Positions 55,189-64,000 of a stretch of DNA of 64,000 nucleotides are shown one piece after another. This DNA comes from JBDTSW01 sp963782605 (lineage in GTDB: Bacteria; Actinomycetota; Thermoleophilia; Solirubrobacterales; 70-9): NCBI GenBank assembly GCA_963782605.1, contig CAWAKK010000009.1, positions 238,121-302,120 of the forward strand, in the 5' to 3' direction. Position 1 is the stretch's first letter. Each line of letters opens with the position of its first letter. The notes beneath the pieces are model-generated. The model made no database searches. It was not told the origin of the DNA and saw only the letters and a program-made list of their open reading frames with translations. A program made the position numbers and the translations under genes.

Positions 55189-56856
55189 GCCTGATCGAGC
55201 GCAGGGTCGGCCTCCTCTTCGCTCTCTTTTTAGCCGCGCTCTGCTTGATCGTCGCTCGCACCACCTGGCTCCAGGGGGTCCGCGGCTCGGAGCTTCGCGC
55301 GGACGCGTTGAGCCAGCAGACGGAGACGGTCGTCGTACCGGGCTCGCGTGGCTTGATCACCGATCGGAAGGGCATGGAGCTCGCCGTCTCAGAGGACGCC
55401 GAGACGATCTTCGCGACGCCCTACCAGGTGGAGGATCCCAACCGGACCGCCAGGAGGCTCGCCTCGATCCTGAACGAGGACCCCGAGGAGATCTTGAGCG
55501 CTCTCGCCGATCGCGACTCCGGCTTCACCTACGTCGCCCGGAAGGTCGATCTGGTCACGGCCCAGCGGATCGAGGACATGGAGCTTCCGGGCATCGGCGT
55601 ACTGCCCGATAGCCGCCGCCTCTACCCGCAGGGCGAGTTGGCCTCGCAGGTGATCGGCTCGGTGGGTATCGAAAACCAGGGTCTGACCGGGCTGGAGGCA
55701 TCCCAGGAGGATCTGCTGCACGGATCCACTGGCGAGCGCGAGATCGTCCGCGACGCGCTTGGCGAGGAGATCGAGCGCGACACGCTCGCCCAGAGTGGCA
55801 CCGGGCTCGGATCTGAAGCTCACGATCGACGCGACCCTCCAGGCGCTCACCGAGGAGGTCCTCGCAGGCATCGAGGAGGACTACAGCCCGAAGGGGGCGA
55901 CGGCGATCGTGATGGACCCGCGAAGCGGCGAGATCCTCGCGCTCGCGAACACTCCCGCCTCGGATCCCGCCGACCCGTCCTCCGCAACGCCTCAGGAACT
56001 GGCCAACCGAGCCACGGGGTTCACGTTCGAGCCCGGCTCGACGTTCAAGGCCTTCACCGTCGCCGGCGCGCTCGAGGACGGGGTGGTAAACCCCGAGACA
56101 ACCTTCGCGCTGCCGCCGACGATTCGCCTTTACGACCGCACCATCGAAGAGTCCCACCCGCGTGGCCCGGTGACGCTGAGCGTCGCCGACATTCTGGCGC
56201 AATCCTCCAACGTGGGCGCGGTCAAGATCGGTCTCGCCCTGAACGACCGCAAGGGAGGGGGGCGCTTCGACCACTGGATCAGGCGCTTCGGGTTCGGAAG
56301 CCCAACGGGCGTCGAGTTCCCCGGCGAGGAGCAGGGCATCGTGCTGCGCCCAGAGGAATACTCCGGATCGACGATGGGCAACCTGCCGCTGGGACAGGGC
56401 CTCGCCGTGACGCCGATCCAGATGGCCGCCGCCTACTCGGCGATCGCGAACGGCGGCATTCTGCGCGAGCCACAGCTCATCCTCGAGAAAGACCACGAGA
56501 AGGTCGATGCACCGGAGGGCGAGCGGGTCGTCTCCGAGGAGAACGCGGCGAAGGTGCGCCAGATGCTCGAGGGAGTACTCGCTCCGGGCGGTACGGCTTC
56601 CGAGGTGAGCGTGCCGGGCTACACGCTGGCCGGAAAGACCGGCACGGCGGAAAAGGCGGTGGGTGGGACCTACTCGAAGACGAAGTTCGTCGCCTCCTTC
56701 GTGGGCTTCGCGCCCGCCGAGAACCCGCAGCTGCTCGTATCGATCGTCGTCGACGAGCCCGAGGGCGATTACTACGGCGGGACCGTCGCGGCCCCGGCGT
56801 TCGGCGAGATCGCGACCCGGGCGCTGCCCTACCTGGGCGTGCCCGCCACCGGGTAG
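55185..56856 (+). CDS. ftsI: Peptidoglycan D,D-transpeptidase FtsI (class B PBP, frameshifted)
   Basis: ATG 55185 overlaps the ftsL-like stop. A transmembrane segment (LLFALFLAALCLIVARTTWL), dimerisation domain GSRGLITDRKGMELAVS and pedestal domain are in frame one. Skipping one base near 55810 continues as SDLKLTIDATLQ. Then come the transpeptidase motifs: STFK (GSTFKAF), SSN (AQSSNVGA) and KTG (LAGKTGTAEKA). No PASTA domain is found at the C-terminus. It crosslinks septal peptidoglycan with FtsW. Confidence 0.92.
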
Positions 56857-56878
56857 AGCCCCGCCTACAATCGCCGCG

Positions 56879-58372
56879 ATGAAGCTCCGCTCGGTTCTCG
56901 CCGGCGTTCCCGTCGCCGAGTGGTTCGGAGACGCGGGCGTCGAGGTCGGCGACCTCGCCTACGCGAGCCCGCAGGTGCGAAAGGGAAGCCTCTTCTTCTG
57001 CGTCCGAGGCGCCCGCGCCGACGGGCATGACTTCGCGGCTGAGGCCGTCGAGGCGGGGGCGGTTGCCCTGGTGGTGGAGCGCCCCATGGACCTGAGCGTG
57101 CCGCAGGCTCGCGTGCCGAACGCACGGACCGCGATGGCGCCCGCCGCGGCCACGTTCTTCGGCGACCCTACGGCCGAGCTCGGGCTCGCTGGCGTCACCG
57201 GCACCAACGGGAAGACCACCATCTGCTTCCTGCTGCGGCACGTCCTCGAGCAGGCGGGCACCCCGACGGGCCAGCTGGGCACAATCCGGAAGGTCGTGGG
57301 GGGTGTGAGCTCGGAGGTGGAGCGCACGACCCCGGAGGCGATCGATCTTCAGCGCACCTTTCGGCAGATGCTTGACGCCGGCGACGAGGCCTGTGCGATG
57401 GAGGTCTCCTCACACGCGCTCGCGCTGGGCCGCGCCGACCGCGTGCGGTTCAAGGTCGCCACATTCACGAACCTCACCCAGGATCACCTCGACTTCCACA
57501 AGGACCTCGAGGACTACTTCGCCGCCAAGCGCATGCTCTTCACCGGCACTCCGGATCCACCTGGCGCCTGCGTCGTGAACGCCGACGATGCGTACGGTGC
57601 CCGTGTCGCCGAGGTCCTGCGCGGGGAGGGAAGACCACTGACCACGTTCTCGGCAGCGGGCGCTGAGGCCGACTACGCCGCGCACGATGTCGAGTTCGAC
57701 GCATCCGGCGCACGCTTCCTCTGCAAGGGCCCCGAGGGCGAGGTCGCTGTCGAGCTGGGGCTTCCCGGGCTCTTCAATGTGGAAAACGCGCTGGCCACGA
57801 TCGCGACCGCGCATGAGCTCGGGCTGCCGGCGGCCGAGGCTGCGGCCGCACTGGCACACGCCGACCGCGTTCCAGGGCGCCTGGAGTCGGTCGACGAAGG
57901 GCAGTCCTTCGCTGTGCTGGTCGACTACTCGCACACTCCGGACTCCCTGCGAAACGCGCTGGAGGCGACCCGCCACTTCACCCGCGGGCGGCTTTGGTGC
58001 GTATTCGGCGCTGGTGGCGATCGCGATCGCGACAAGCGCCCGCTCATGGGCGAGGCGACCGCGCACCTCGCCGACGTCGCGGTCGTGACCTCCGACAACC
58101 CACGGTCCGAGGAGCCCGGGGCGATCATCTCCGAGGTCCTCTCCGGCATGGAGGGCCCAGGCTCAACCGCCGAGGTGAGGGTCGAGGTGGACCGTCGCGC
58201 GGCGATCGCCGCGGCCCTCCGCGGCGCCGGCGAAGGCGACACCGTGGTGATCGCGGGCAAGGGCCACGAGCAGGGCCAGGAGTTCGAGGGCGGGCGCAAG
58301 GTCCCCTTCGACGATCGAGATGTCGCGCGCAGCGAGCTGCGCGCCCTCCGGGCGACGGCGCGCGATGATTGA
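56879..58372 (+). CDS. murE: UDP-MurNAc-L-Ala-D-Glu:meso-DAP ligase MurE
   Basis: A 497-residue Mur ligase starting at ATG 56879. Motifs are TGTNGKTTICFLLRHVL (ATP), TTPEAIDLQ, MEVSSHAL, NLTQDHLDFH, DYSHTPDSL, FGAGGDRDRDKRPLM and, near residue 406, DNPR (TSDNPRSEEPG). DNPR is the meso-diaminopimelate specificity motif, as opposed to the lysine form. It overlaps murF by 8 bp. Confidence 0.96.
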   Translation: MKLRSVLAGVPVAEWFGDAGVEVGDLAYASPQVRKGSLFFCVRGARADGHDFAAEAVEAGAVALVVERPMDLSVPQARVPNARTAMAPAAATFFGDPTAELGLAGVTGTNGKTTICFLLRHVLEQAGTPTGQLGTIRKVVGGVSSEVERTTPEAIDLQRTFRQMLDAGDEACAMEVSSHALALGRADRVRFKVATFTNLTQDHLDFHKDLEDYFAAKRMLFTGTPDPPGACVVNADDAYGARVAEVLRGEGRPLTTFSAAGAEADYAAHDVEFDASGARFLCKGPEGEVAVELGLPGLFNVENALATIATAHELGLPAAEAAAALAHADRVPGRLESVDEGQSFAVLVDYSHTPDSLRNALEATRHFTRGRLWCVFGAGGDRDRDKRPLMGEATAHLADVAVVTSDNPRSEEPGAIISEVLSGMEGPGSTAEVRVEVDRRAAIAAALRGAGEGDTVVIAGKGHEQGQEFEGGRKVPFDDRDVARSELRALRATARDD

Positions 58373-59728
58373 GCTTCCGCCCGAGCTGATCGCCGCCGAG
58401 GCCCGCGCCGAGGCCGTTGCCGAGGGAGCCGGGGGCCGCCCGGAGAGGGCGATCATCGATTCCCGGGAGGCTGGGCCCGGTGACCTTTTCTTCGGGCTCC
58501 GGGGCGAGCACGCCGACGGCGGCCGCTTCGCGGCTTCGGTGGTCGAGGCGGGTGCCTGGGGTGTCGTGGTGGCGGCCGAGCACGCGGACGCCGCGGCCGA
58601 GGCCGGGGACGCCTGGGTGTTCGAGACCACCGACCCCCTGCGCTCCCTGCAGCAGACGGCCCGCGCCTGGCGCCGCGAGCTCGCCTGCCCGGTTGTCGGC
58701 ATCACCGGCTCGACCGGGAAGACCTCGGTGAAGGACATCGCTCGCGCGCTGCTGCCACAACGGGTGCACGCCAGCCCCGAGAACTTCAACACCGAGGTGG
58801 GGCTACCGCTGGCGATCCTCTCGGCCCCGCCGGAGACCGAGGTGCTGGTGCTGGAGATGGCGATGCGCGGCCTTGGCCAGATCGCAGAGCTCTGTGAGAT
58901 CTCCGAGCCCACCGTCGCCGCCATCACGAACATCGGCCCTGTGCACCTGGAGCTGCTGGGAACGCTCGAGGCGATCGCGGAGGCCAAGGCCGAGATCCTG
59001 GAAGGCCTTCGCGAAGGCGGCAGGGCAGTGGTTCCGGTCGACGCCGAGGCGCTGGACCCGCACCTCTCCGAGGCTTTGGAGGCGATCACCTTCGGGCCCG
59101 GGGGCGACGTCAGCTGGCACGAGCCGGAGCTCGTCGCCCGTGGCCTGCGGGCACGAATCACGACCCCGGTCGGAGAGGCCCGGTTCGCGTTTCCCTTTGC
59201 TGAGGCGCATAACCTCGAGAACGCTCTCTGCGCGGTCGCCATCGGCGTTGCGCTGGGATCCGATCTAAGCGAGATGGCACGTCGGGCGCCGGGGATAGAG
59301 TTTTCGCGCCTGCGTGGGGAGCTCGTGCGGCTCTCCGAGGGCATCGTCGTGGTGAACGACTGCTACAACGCGAATCCGATCTCCATGCACGCCGCCCTTG
59401 AGCATCTGGCCTCGGGGGCGGGGGGCGCGCGACGGGAGACCGCCGGCTGGCTGTGCTGGGCGAGATGAAGGAGCTTGGCCGCGAGGCCGCGGCCTATCAC
59501 CGCGAGATCGGCGCCCTGGCCCGCGGCCTCGGCATCGGCCCGATCGTCGGGGTCGGCGATCTCGCTCACGACTACGCGCCCGACGAGTGGGCACCCCATG
59601 CGGGCGCTGCCGTTGACGTCGTCGACGGGCTACTCGAGCCGGGTGACGCCGTCCTCGTCAAAGGATCACGTTCGGTGGGGCTCGAGCGCCTGACCGAAGC
59701 ACTCCTCGCGCGGCGCGGCTCTGGATGA
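58365..59728 (+). CDS. murF: UDP-MurNAc-tripeptide:D-Ala-D-Ala ligase MurF (frameshifted)
   Basis: Starts at ATG 58365 inside the murE end. Motifs are RAIIDSREAGPGDLFFGLRG, GITGSTGKTSVKDIARALL, NTEVGLPLAIL, TNIGPVHLELLG and VVNDCYNANPISMHAAL. The frame closes prematurely near 59468. Allowing one missing base near 59440 continues as RLAVLGEMKELG, HREIG and VLVKGSRSVGLERL to the stop at 59728. It adds D-Ala-D-Ala to the stem peptide. It overlaps mraY as ATGA. Confidence 0.93.
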
Positions 59729-60742
59729 TCCGCGCGCAGTTCATCAACGAGGTCGCCTCGGCCAGCATTGATCGCGCGGAGGTCCTGATCGCGGGCATGG
59801 CGGCCATGCTGATCACGATTTTCCTCGGGCCCGAAGTTCATCGAGTTCCTGCGGGTGAAGGAGTTCGGCCAGCAGATCCGTGAGGAGGGCCCGCAGGAGC
59901 ATCACACGAAGGCAGGGACGCCCACAATGGGCGGCCTCATCCTGTTCCTCGCGATCGCGGTGCCGTATCTCGTGCTCTCCGACCGCGACACCCAGAGCAT
60001 GGCGGTCCTGGGCGTGGCGGTCGGGGCTGCTGCGATCGGCTTCGCAGACGACTTCATCAAGATCTCGAAGCGGCGCTCCTTGGGCCTCGCGGCCCGCTAC
60101 AAGCTACTCGCGCAGATCGCTCTCGCGGTCGGGCTCTGGTACGTGGCGACCGAGATCGTCGAGCTCGAGCCGGTGCTGCGCGCGCGCGTTTTCGACTTCG
60201 AGCTCGACGTCGGCCCCATCGTCTACCTCGTCTTCATCTTCCTGGTCATCGCCGGGGCCTCGAACGCGGTCAACCTCACCGACGGGCTTGACGGGCTCGC
60301 GGCCGGCTCCTGCGGGATCGTTCTGCTCGCCTACATGGCGATCACGATCACCACGGGCCAGGAGGGGCTCGCCCTGCTCTCCGCCTGCCTGGTCGGTGCC
60401 TCGATCGGGTTTCTGTGGTTCAACGCTTTTCCCGCCTCGATCTTCATGGGCGACACGGGTTCGCTGGGCCTCGGGGCAGCGATCGGGGCGATGGCGGTGA
60501 TGACGCAGACCGAGCTCCTGCTCATCATCCTCGGGGGGATCTTCGTGATCGAGGCGCTCTCGGTAGCGGTCCAGGTCTTCTCGTTCAAGACCTTCCGCCG
60601 TCGGGTCCTTCTGATGGCGCCGGTGCACCACCACTTCGAGATGCTGGCGTGGTCGGAGACGAAGATCATGCTCCGCTTCTGGATCGTGGCCGCGGTCTGC
60701 GCGGGGATCGGCTACGTGCTGTTCCAAAACAGCCTGGGGTAG
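59725..60742 (+). CDS. mraY: Phospho-MurNAc-pentapeptide transferase MraY (frameshifted)
   Basis: About 340 residues with ten hydrophobic helices, starting at ATG 59725. One base must be skipped near 59832, after IFLGP, to read KFIEFLRVKEFGQ. Diagnostic motifs are HHTKAGTPTMGG, GFADDFIKI, NAVNLTDGLDGLA, FMGDTGSLGLG and the His-box APVHHHFE. It transfers phospho-MurNAc-pentapeptide to undecaprenyl phosphate, giving lipid I. Confidence 0.94.
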
Positions 60743-60793
60743 CGGGGCCTCACCGGGCGCAGGGGGCGTACGCCCGGGCGCGAAGTAACGGGA

Positions 60794-62155
60794 ATGGGCG
60801 CTCACAAGCCACGACCGCCGCTGCCCACAGGCCCGTACCTGATCGTTGGCCTGGCGCGGTCGGGCCAGGCCGCCGCACGCCTGCTCGCCGCACGCGGTGA
60901 AGAGGTGATAGGCGTGGATTCCGGCGCGCCCGCAGGCGCGGGAGGGCTTGCCGATGTAGGCGTCGAAGTGAACCTGGATGGCCAGCGAATCTCACAGCTC
61001 GAGCGCGTCCGCTGCGTGGTCAAGAGCCCCGGGGTGCCCGCGTCGGCTCCCCCGATTGCCGAGGCGAGGAGCCATGGGATCGACATCCTCGGAGAGCTCG
61101 AGCTGGCGTGGCGCCTTTTGCCGAACGCGTTCGTGGCCGTGACCGGGACCAACGGCAAGACAACCGTGAGCGAGATGCTGGGGGAGATTTGGCGCACCGC
61201 CGGCGAGCCTGTGGCCGTGGCAGGCAACGTCGGCACCCCGGTCGCCTCTCTGGTCGGGGAGTTGGAGCCCGATGCCACCGTCATCAGCGAGTGCTCGAGC
61301 TTTCAGCTCGAGGACTCAAGCGCATTCGCTCCGGAGTGCGCAGTGGTGCTGAACGTGAGCCCGGACCACCTCGACCGGCACGGGACCCTGGAGGATTACA
61401 TCGCCGCCAAGCTGCGCGTGTTCGCGAACCAGGGTAACGACGATTTCGCCATCTACAACGGGTGTGACCCGGCGCTTCGGGTGCGGGATCTGGGTGGATG
61501 CGCGAGGCGGATCGCGTTCTGCCGCGACTGCGAGGGTGACGACTGCGAGCTGACCGTCGAGGGCGGGACGCTGGTGTCAGCGGGCGACCCAGTGCTTGCA
61601 GTCGACGAGCTCAATCTCCTCGGCCCGCACAACCAGGAGAACGCGATGGCGGCAGCGGCCGCCGCGCTGGCGATGGGCCACGACCGCGAGGCCGTGCGAG
61701 TGGGACTCACCGCGTTTCGCGGGGTCCCTCATCGTCTCGAGCCTGTGGCCGAGGTCGCCGGCGTGCTCTACGTCAACGACTCCAAGGCGACGAACGTCGC
61801 CGCTGCGCGGGCTGCGATCGAGAGCTTCACCGGCGGCGTGCACGCGATCCTCGGCGGCAGCTCGAAAGAAGAGCGGTTCGATGCCCTCACCGACGCCGTG
61901 CTCGCACACTGTCGCGCCTGTTACCTGATCGGGGAGACCGCCGGCGCGCTCGAGGCAGACCTTGAGGCCGCATGGCGAGCGGGAGTGGGGCACACGCGCT
62001 GTCCCGACCTCGCTGCGGCCGTGCGGGCGGCCGCCGAAGCGGCCTCGGAGGGCGAGGTGGTGCTGCTGGCGCCGGCATGTGCCTCATTTGACAGCTATGC
62101 GGACTTCGAGGCTCGCGGCGAGGATTTCCGCGCCCAAGTGGAGGCGCTTCGGTGA
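60794..62155 (+). CDS. murD: UDP-MurNAc-L-Ala:D-Glu ligase MurD
   Basis: A 453-residue Mur ligase: YLIVGLARSGQAAARLLAARG, KSPGVP, TGTNGKTTVSEMLGEI, SECSSFQLED, NVSPDHLDRHGTLEDYIAAK, LNLLGPHNQEN, VNDSKATN and LLAPACASFDSYADFEARGEDF. It appears intact, unlike its neighbours. It overlaps ftsW by 4 bp (GTGA at 62152). Confidence 0.96.
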   Translation: MGAHKPRPPLPTGPYLIVGLARSGQAAARLLAARGEEVIGVDSGAPAGAGGLADVGVEVNLDGQRISQLERVRCVVKSPGVPASAPPIAEARSHGIDILGELELAWRLLPNAFVAVTGTNGKTTVSEMLGEIWRTAGEPVAVAGNVGTPVASLVGELEPDATVISECSSFQLEDSSAFAPECAVVLNVSPDHLDRHGTLEDYIAAKLRVFANQGNDDFAIYNGCDPALRVRDLGGCARRIAFCRDCEGDDCELTVEGGTLVSAGDPVLAVDELNLLGPHNQENAMAAAAAALAMGHDREAVRVGLTAFRGVPHRLEPVAEVAGVLYVNDSKATNVAAARAAIESFTGGVHAILGGSSKEERFDALTDAVLAHCRACYLIGETAGALEADLEAAWRAGVGHTRCPDLAAAVRAAAEAASEGEVVLLAPACASFDSYADFEARGEDFRAQVEALR

Positions 62156-63300
62156 GCGCCATCCGGCTCGCCGACTTCGGGCCGAGGCGCAGGCGTGGCG
62201 GGCCGCCCGTGGAGCACTCGATGTTGCTCACGGCCACTCTCTGCCTCGTCGCGCTGGGCGTCGTGATGGTCTTCAGCGCCTCTTCGACCACCTCGCTTCT
62301 GGGTGAGTCCGGTGACGGCGCGTACTACCTGAAGCGCACGGCGATCTATGGCGTCTTCGGGCTCATTGCGATGCGCCTGCTCGCCAGCGGCGGCGTGGCC
62401 CTAATCCACAGGCTCACCCCCCTGATCCTCGGGACCTCGATGGTCCTCCTGGTTGCCGTGCTCATTCCCGGGATCGGGGCGCCCCCCGTGAACGGGGCGA
62501 CACGCTGGATCAGCGTCGGCTTCTTTCAGATCCAGCCCTCAGAGCTCGCGAAGCTCGCGCTGGTTCTCTACGGCGCGGGGCTGCTGGCGACCCGGCCGCG
62601 CATGATTCGCTCGATCGGAGAAATGGCTCCGTTCCTCATCGCCGTGGGCGTCGTCTGCCTGCTGGTCATCGCCGAGCCCGACCTCGGCACGGCCATGGTC
62701 GCGTGCTTTACGTGTGCCGCGATGCTCATCGCCGCGGGTGCCCGACTGCGTCACCTGGCCCTGCTCGGCGGGGCCACCGTGGCCGTCATCGGGCTGGCGA
62801 TCCTGATCGAGCCATACCGCATGGCTCGCCTCACGGGCTTTCTCGACCCCGGCGCGGATCCGACCGGAGCCGGCTTTCAGGCCACGCAGGCCACGATCGC
62901 CCTCGGGTCCGGAGGCTTCTTCCGGGGTCGGGCCTCGGCGAGAGCGTGCAGAAGGCCTCCGTACTTGCCCGAGGCGCACACCGACATGATCGCCGCGGTG
63001 ATCGGGGAGGAGCTCGGGCCTGGCGGGCATGGCCGGGGCCCGTCGGCCTGTACGGCCTGTTCGGCCTACGCCGGCCCGCGCCCGGCGCAGCGGGCCCGCG
63101 ACCGCTACGGCAAGCTGCTCGCGGCGGGCCTCGTGTCGCTGGTGATGGTGCAGGCGACGATCAACCTGTTCGCCGTGCTGGGGCTGGCGCCGCTCACCGC
63201 AGGAGCGTGCCGCTGCCGTTCGTCTCGTATGGCAACTCGAGCCTGCTGGTGATGCTCGCGGCGGTCGGGCCTGCTCCTGAACGTGGCGAGCGGCGGCGTG
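62152..63300 (+). CDS. ftsW: Lipid II polymerase/division protein FtsW (frameshifted, end uncertain)
   Basis: A SEDS glycosyltransferase: MVFSASSTTSLL, NGATRWISVGFFQIQPSELAKLALVLY and IAEPDLGTAMV are intact. The rest is disturbed by several shifts (near 62930, 62955, 63020-63060 and 63205). The expected LPEAHTDMIAAVIGEELG, NLFAVLGLAPLTG, then PFVSYGNSSLL appear in pieces. The true stop is unclear. A basic tail (ERVAAERHAAAAG) may continue to about 63480 before murG. Confidence 0.88.
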
Positions 63301-63491
63301 GCCGAGGCCGCACGGCCGAAGCCCGCGAGCGCGTCGCGGCGGAGCGCCACGCCGCGGCAGCCGGAAAACTGCCACGGCGAGAAAACCCGCGAAGCGCCGG
63401 GCCGCTGGCGACGCTGGCAGACTGCGCGTCGTCGAAGGAAGCCGCGCGGCGCCGGGCCGCGCCGGCGCGCAGAGGAGGAGCTCTGGTTCCC

Positions 63492-64000
63492 GTGCCAAGG
63501 GTCGCGATCGCGGCGGGAGGGACCGCCGGGCACGTGGTGCCGGCGCTGGCCGTCGCGGACGCGCTTCGGGCTGAGGGGGCGGACGTCACCTTCCTGGGCG
63601 CCCGTGGGCGCCTCGGTGGAGGAGCTGGTGCCCGCCGCCGGGCTTCGGGCTCGACCTGCTCGAGCTGCGCGGCCTCGACCGCGGCAACCCGCTGCGGGCG
63701 GCGCGCGGCGGCGGCGCTCGCGGCCCAGGGCGGTGCCCGCCGCGAGGCGGATCCTGCGTCGAGCGGGGCGGTGGAGGTGGTGATGGGGGGCGGCGGCTAC
63801 GTGGCGGGCCCGGCGGGCGTCGCGGCGCTCGGGCTGGGGCTGCCGCTGATCCTCACCGAGGCCGATCGCCACCTGGGGCTGGCGGCAACCGGCTGCTCGG
63901 CCCGGACGGGCGACCGAAGGGTGTGCCTCGCGTTTCCGATTCCCGGGGCGCGAGGGCGAGCGGTACGTCGTGACGGGGCAGACCCGGTGCCGGCGGCGCT
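63492..64000 (+). CDS. murG: UDP-GlcNAc:lipid I transferase MurG (partial, frameshifted)
   Basis: GTG 63492 begins VAIAAGGTAGHVVPALAVADAL, the donor-loop glycine signature of MurG. The remainder reads in pieces: SVEELVPAAG, then GLDLLELRGLDRGNPLR, VVMGGGGYVAGPAGVAAL and PLILTEADRHLGLA. Several indels are needed. The product makes lipid II from lipid I. The window ends before the C-terminal domain. Density of breaks is highest here. Confidence 0.85.
   Translation, partial: MPRVAIAAGGTAGHVVPALAVADALRAEGADVTFLGARGRLGGGAGARRRASGSTCSSCAASTAATRCGRRAAAALAAQGGARREADPASSGAVEVVMGGGGYVAGPAGVAALGLGLPLILTEADRHLGLAATGCSARTGDRRVCLAFPIPGARGRAVRRDGADPVPAA

Noticed and set aside
55795..55815. Programmed frameshift in ftsI
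   Set aside because: No slippery heptamer or pseudoknot noticed, and equivalent breaks occur in many unrelated genes here.

Overview
The window is 64 kb of very GC-rich bacterial chromosome. Genes are dense, GTG and TTG starts are common, and neighbouring genes often overlap by 4 bp (ATGA, GTGA, TTGA). A mraZ-rsmH-ftsI-murE-murF-mraY-murD-ftsW-murG cluster, Tad pilus genes, mycobacterial-type GH15 trehalase, ROK regulation and a Rho-like factor point to an actinobacterium. I would guess a deep-branching, Thermoleophilia/Solirubrobacterales-like lineage, but no marker gene here settles that. The MurE DNPR motif predicts meso-diaminopimelate peptidoglycan.

Layout. 0-10.6 kb: a metallophosphoesterase, an alpha/beta hydrolase, a membrane protein fused to a PI-PLC-like domain, other membrane proteins, an ABC-2 exporter pair, a secreted M15 peptidase with RTX-like repeats, a cold-shock protein and a patatin. 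10.6-14.1 kb: tRNA-Leu(CAG) and tRNA-Glu(CTC), a second hydrolase, a lipoprotein, a DHFR-family reductase and a HAD phosphatase. 14.2-19.7 kb: a ROK regulator, a xylose/ribose-type sugar ABC importer and a Gfo/Idh oxidoreductase. 19.7-26.1 kb: a PPDK and CitE-like lyase operon divergent from Mch-like and Mct-like genes, together resembling the glyoxylate-assimilating arm of the 3-hydroxypropionate bicycle. 26.1-30.0 kb: an MFS transporter, a lipoprotein, an RDD protein and a cyclic-nucleotide-binding protein.

30.1-37.2 kb is the most interesting part. A cobalamin riboswitch precedes two exported DUF4430-type proteins, EcfT, a fused EcfA-EcfA' ATPase, an ECF S-component fused to an extracellular alpha/alpha-barrel-type repeat domain, and a nitroreductase. 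Animal transcobalamin combines an alpha/alpha barrel with a DUF4430-like beta domain, so this looks like a bacterial membrane-anchored capture and import machine for cobalamin or a relative.

37.2-45.9 kb: GlpD, a transaldolase, a divergent Rho-like protein with Arg in the P-loop, a 6-phosphogluconate dehydrogenase/cyclase/SDR operon, and a divergent GH15 enzyme. 46-51.7 kb: a response regulator and histidine kinase coupled to cpaB, then cpaF-tadB-tadC, with a macro-domain gene antisense between them. 52.7-64 kb: the division and cell-wall cluster headed by MraZ-type TGGG operator repeats.

Caution: at least sixteen genes, many essential, are split by one-base frameshifts, most densely at 39-44 kb and 55.8-64 kb. 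Base-level errors in the assembly explain this better than decay. Split genes are given here as single spans with approximate shift positions.
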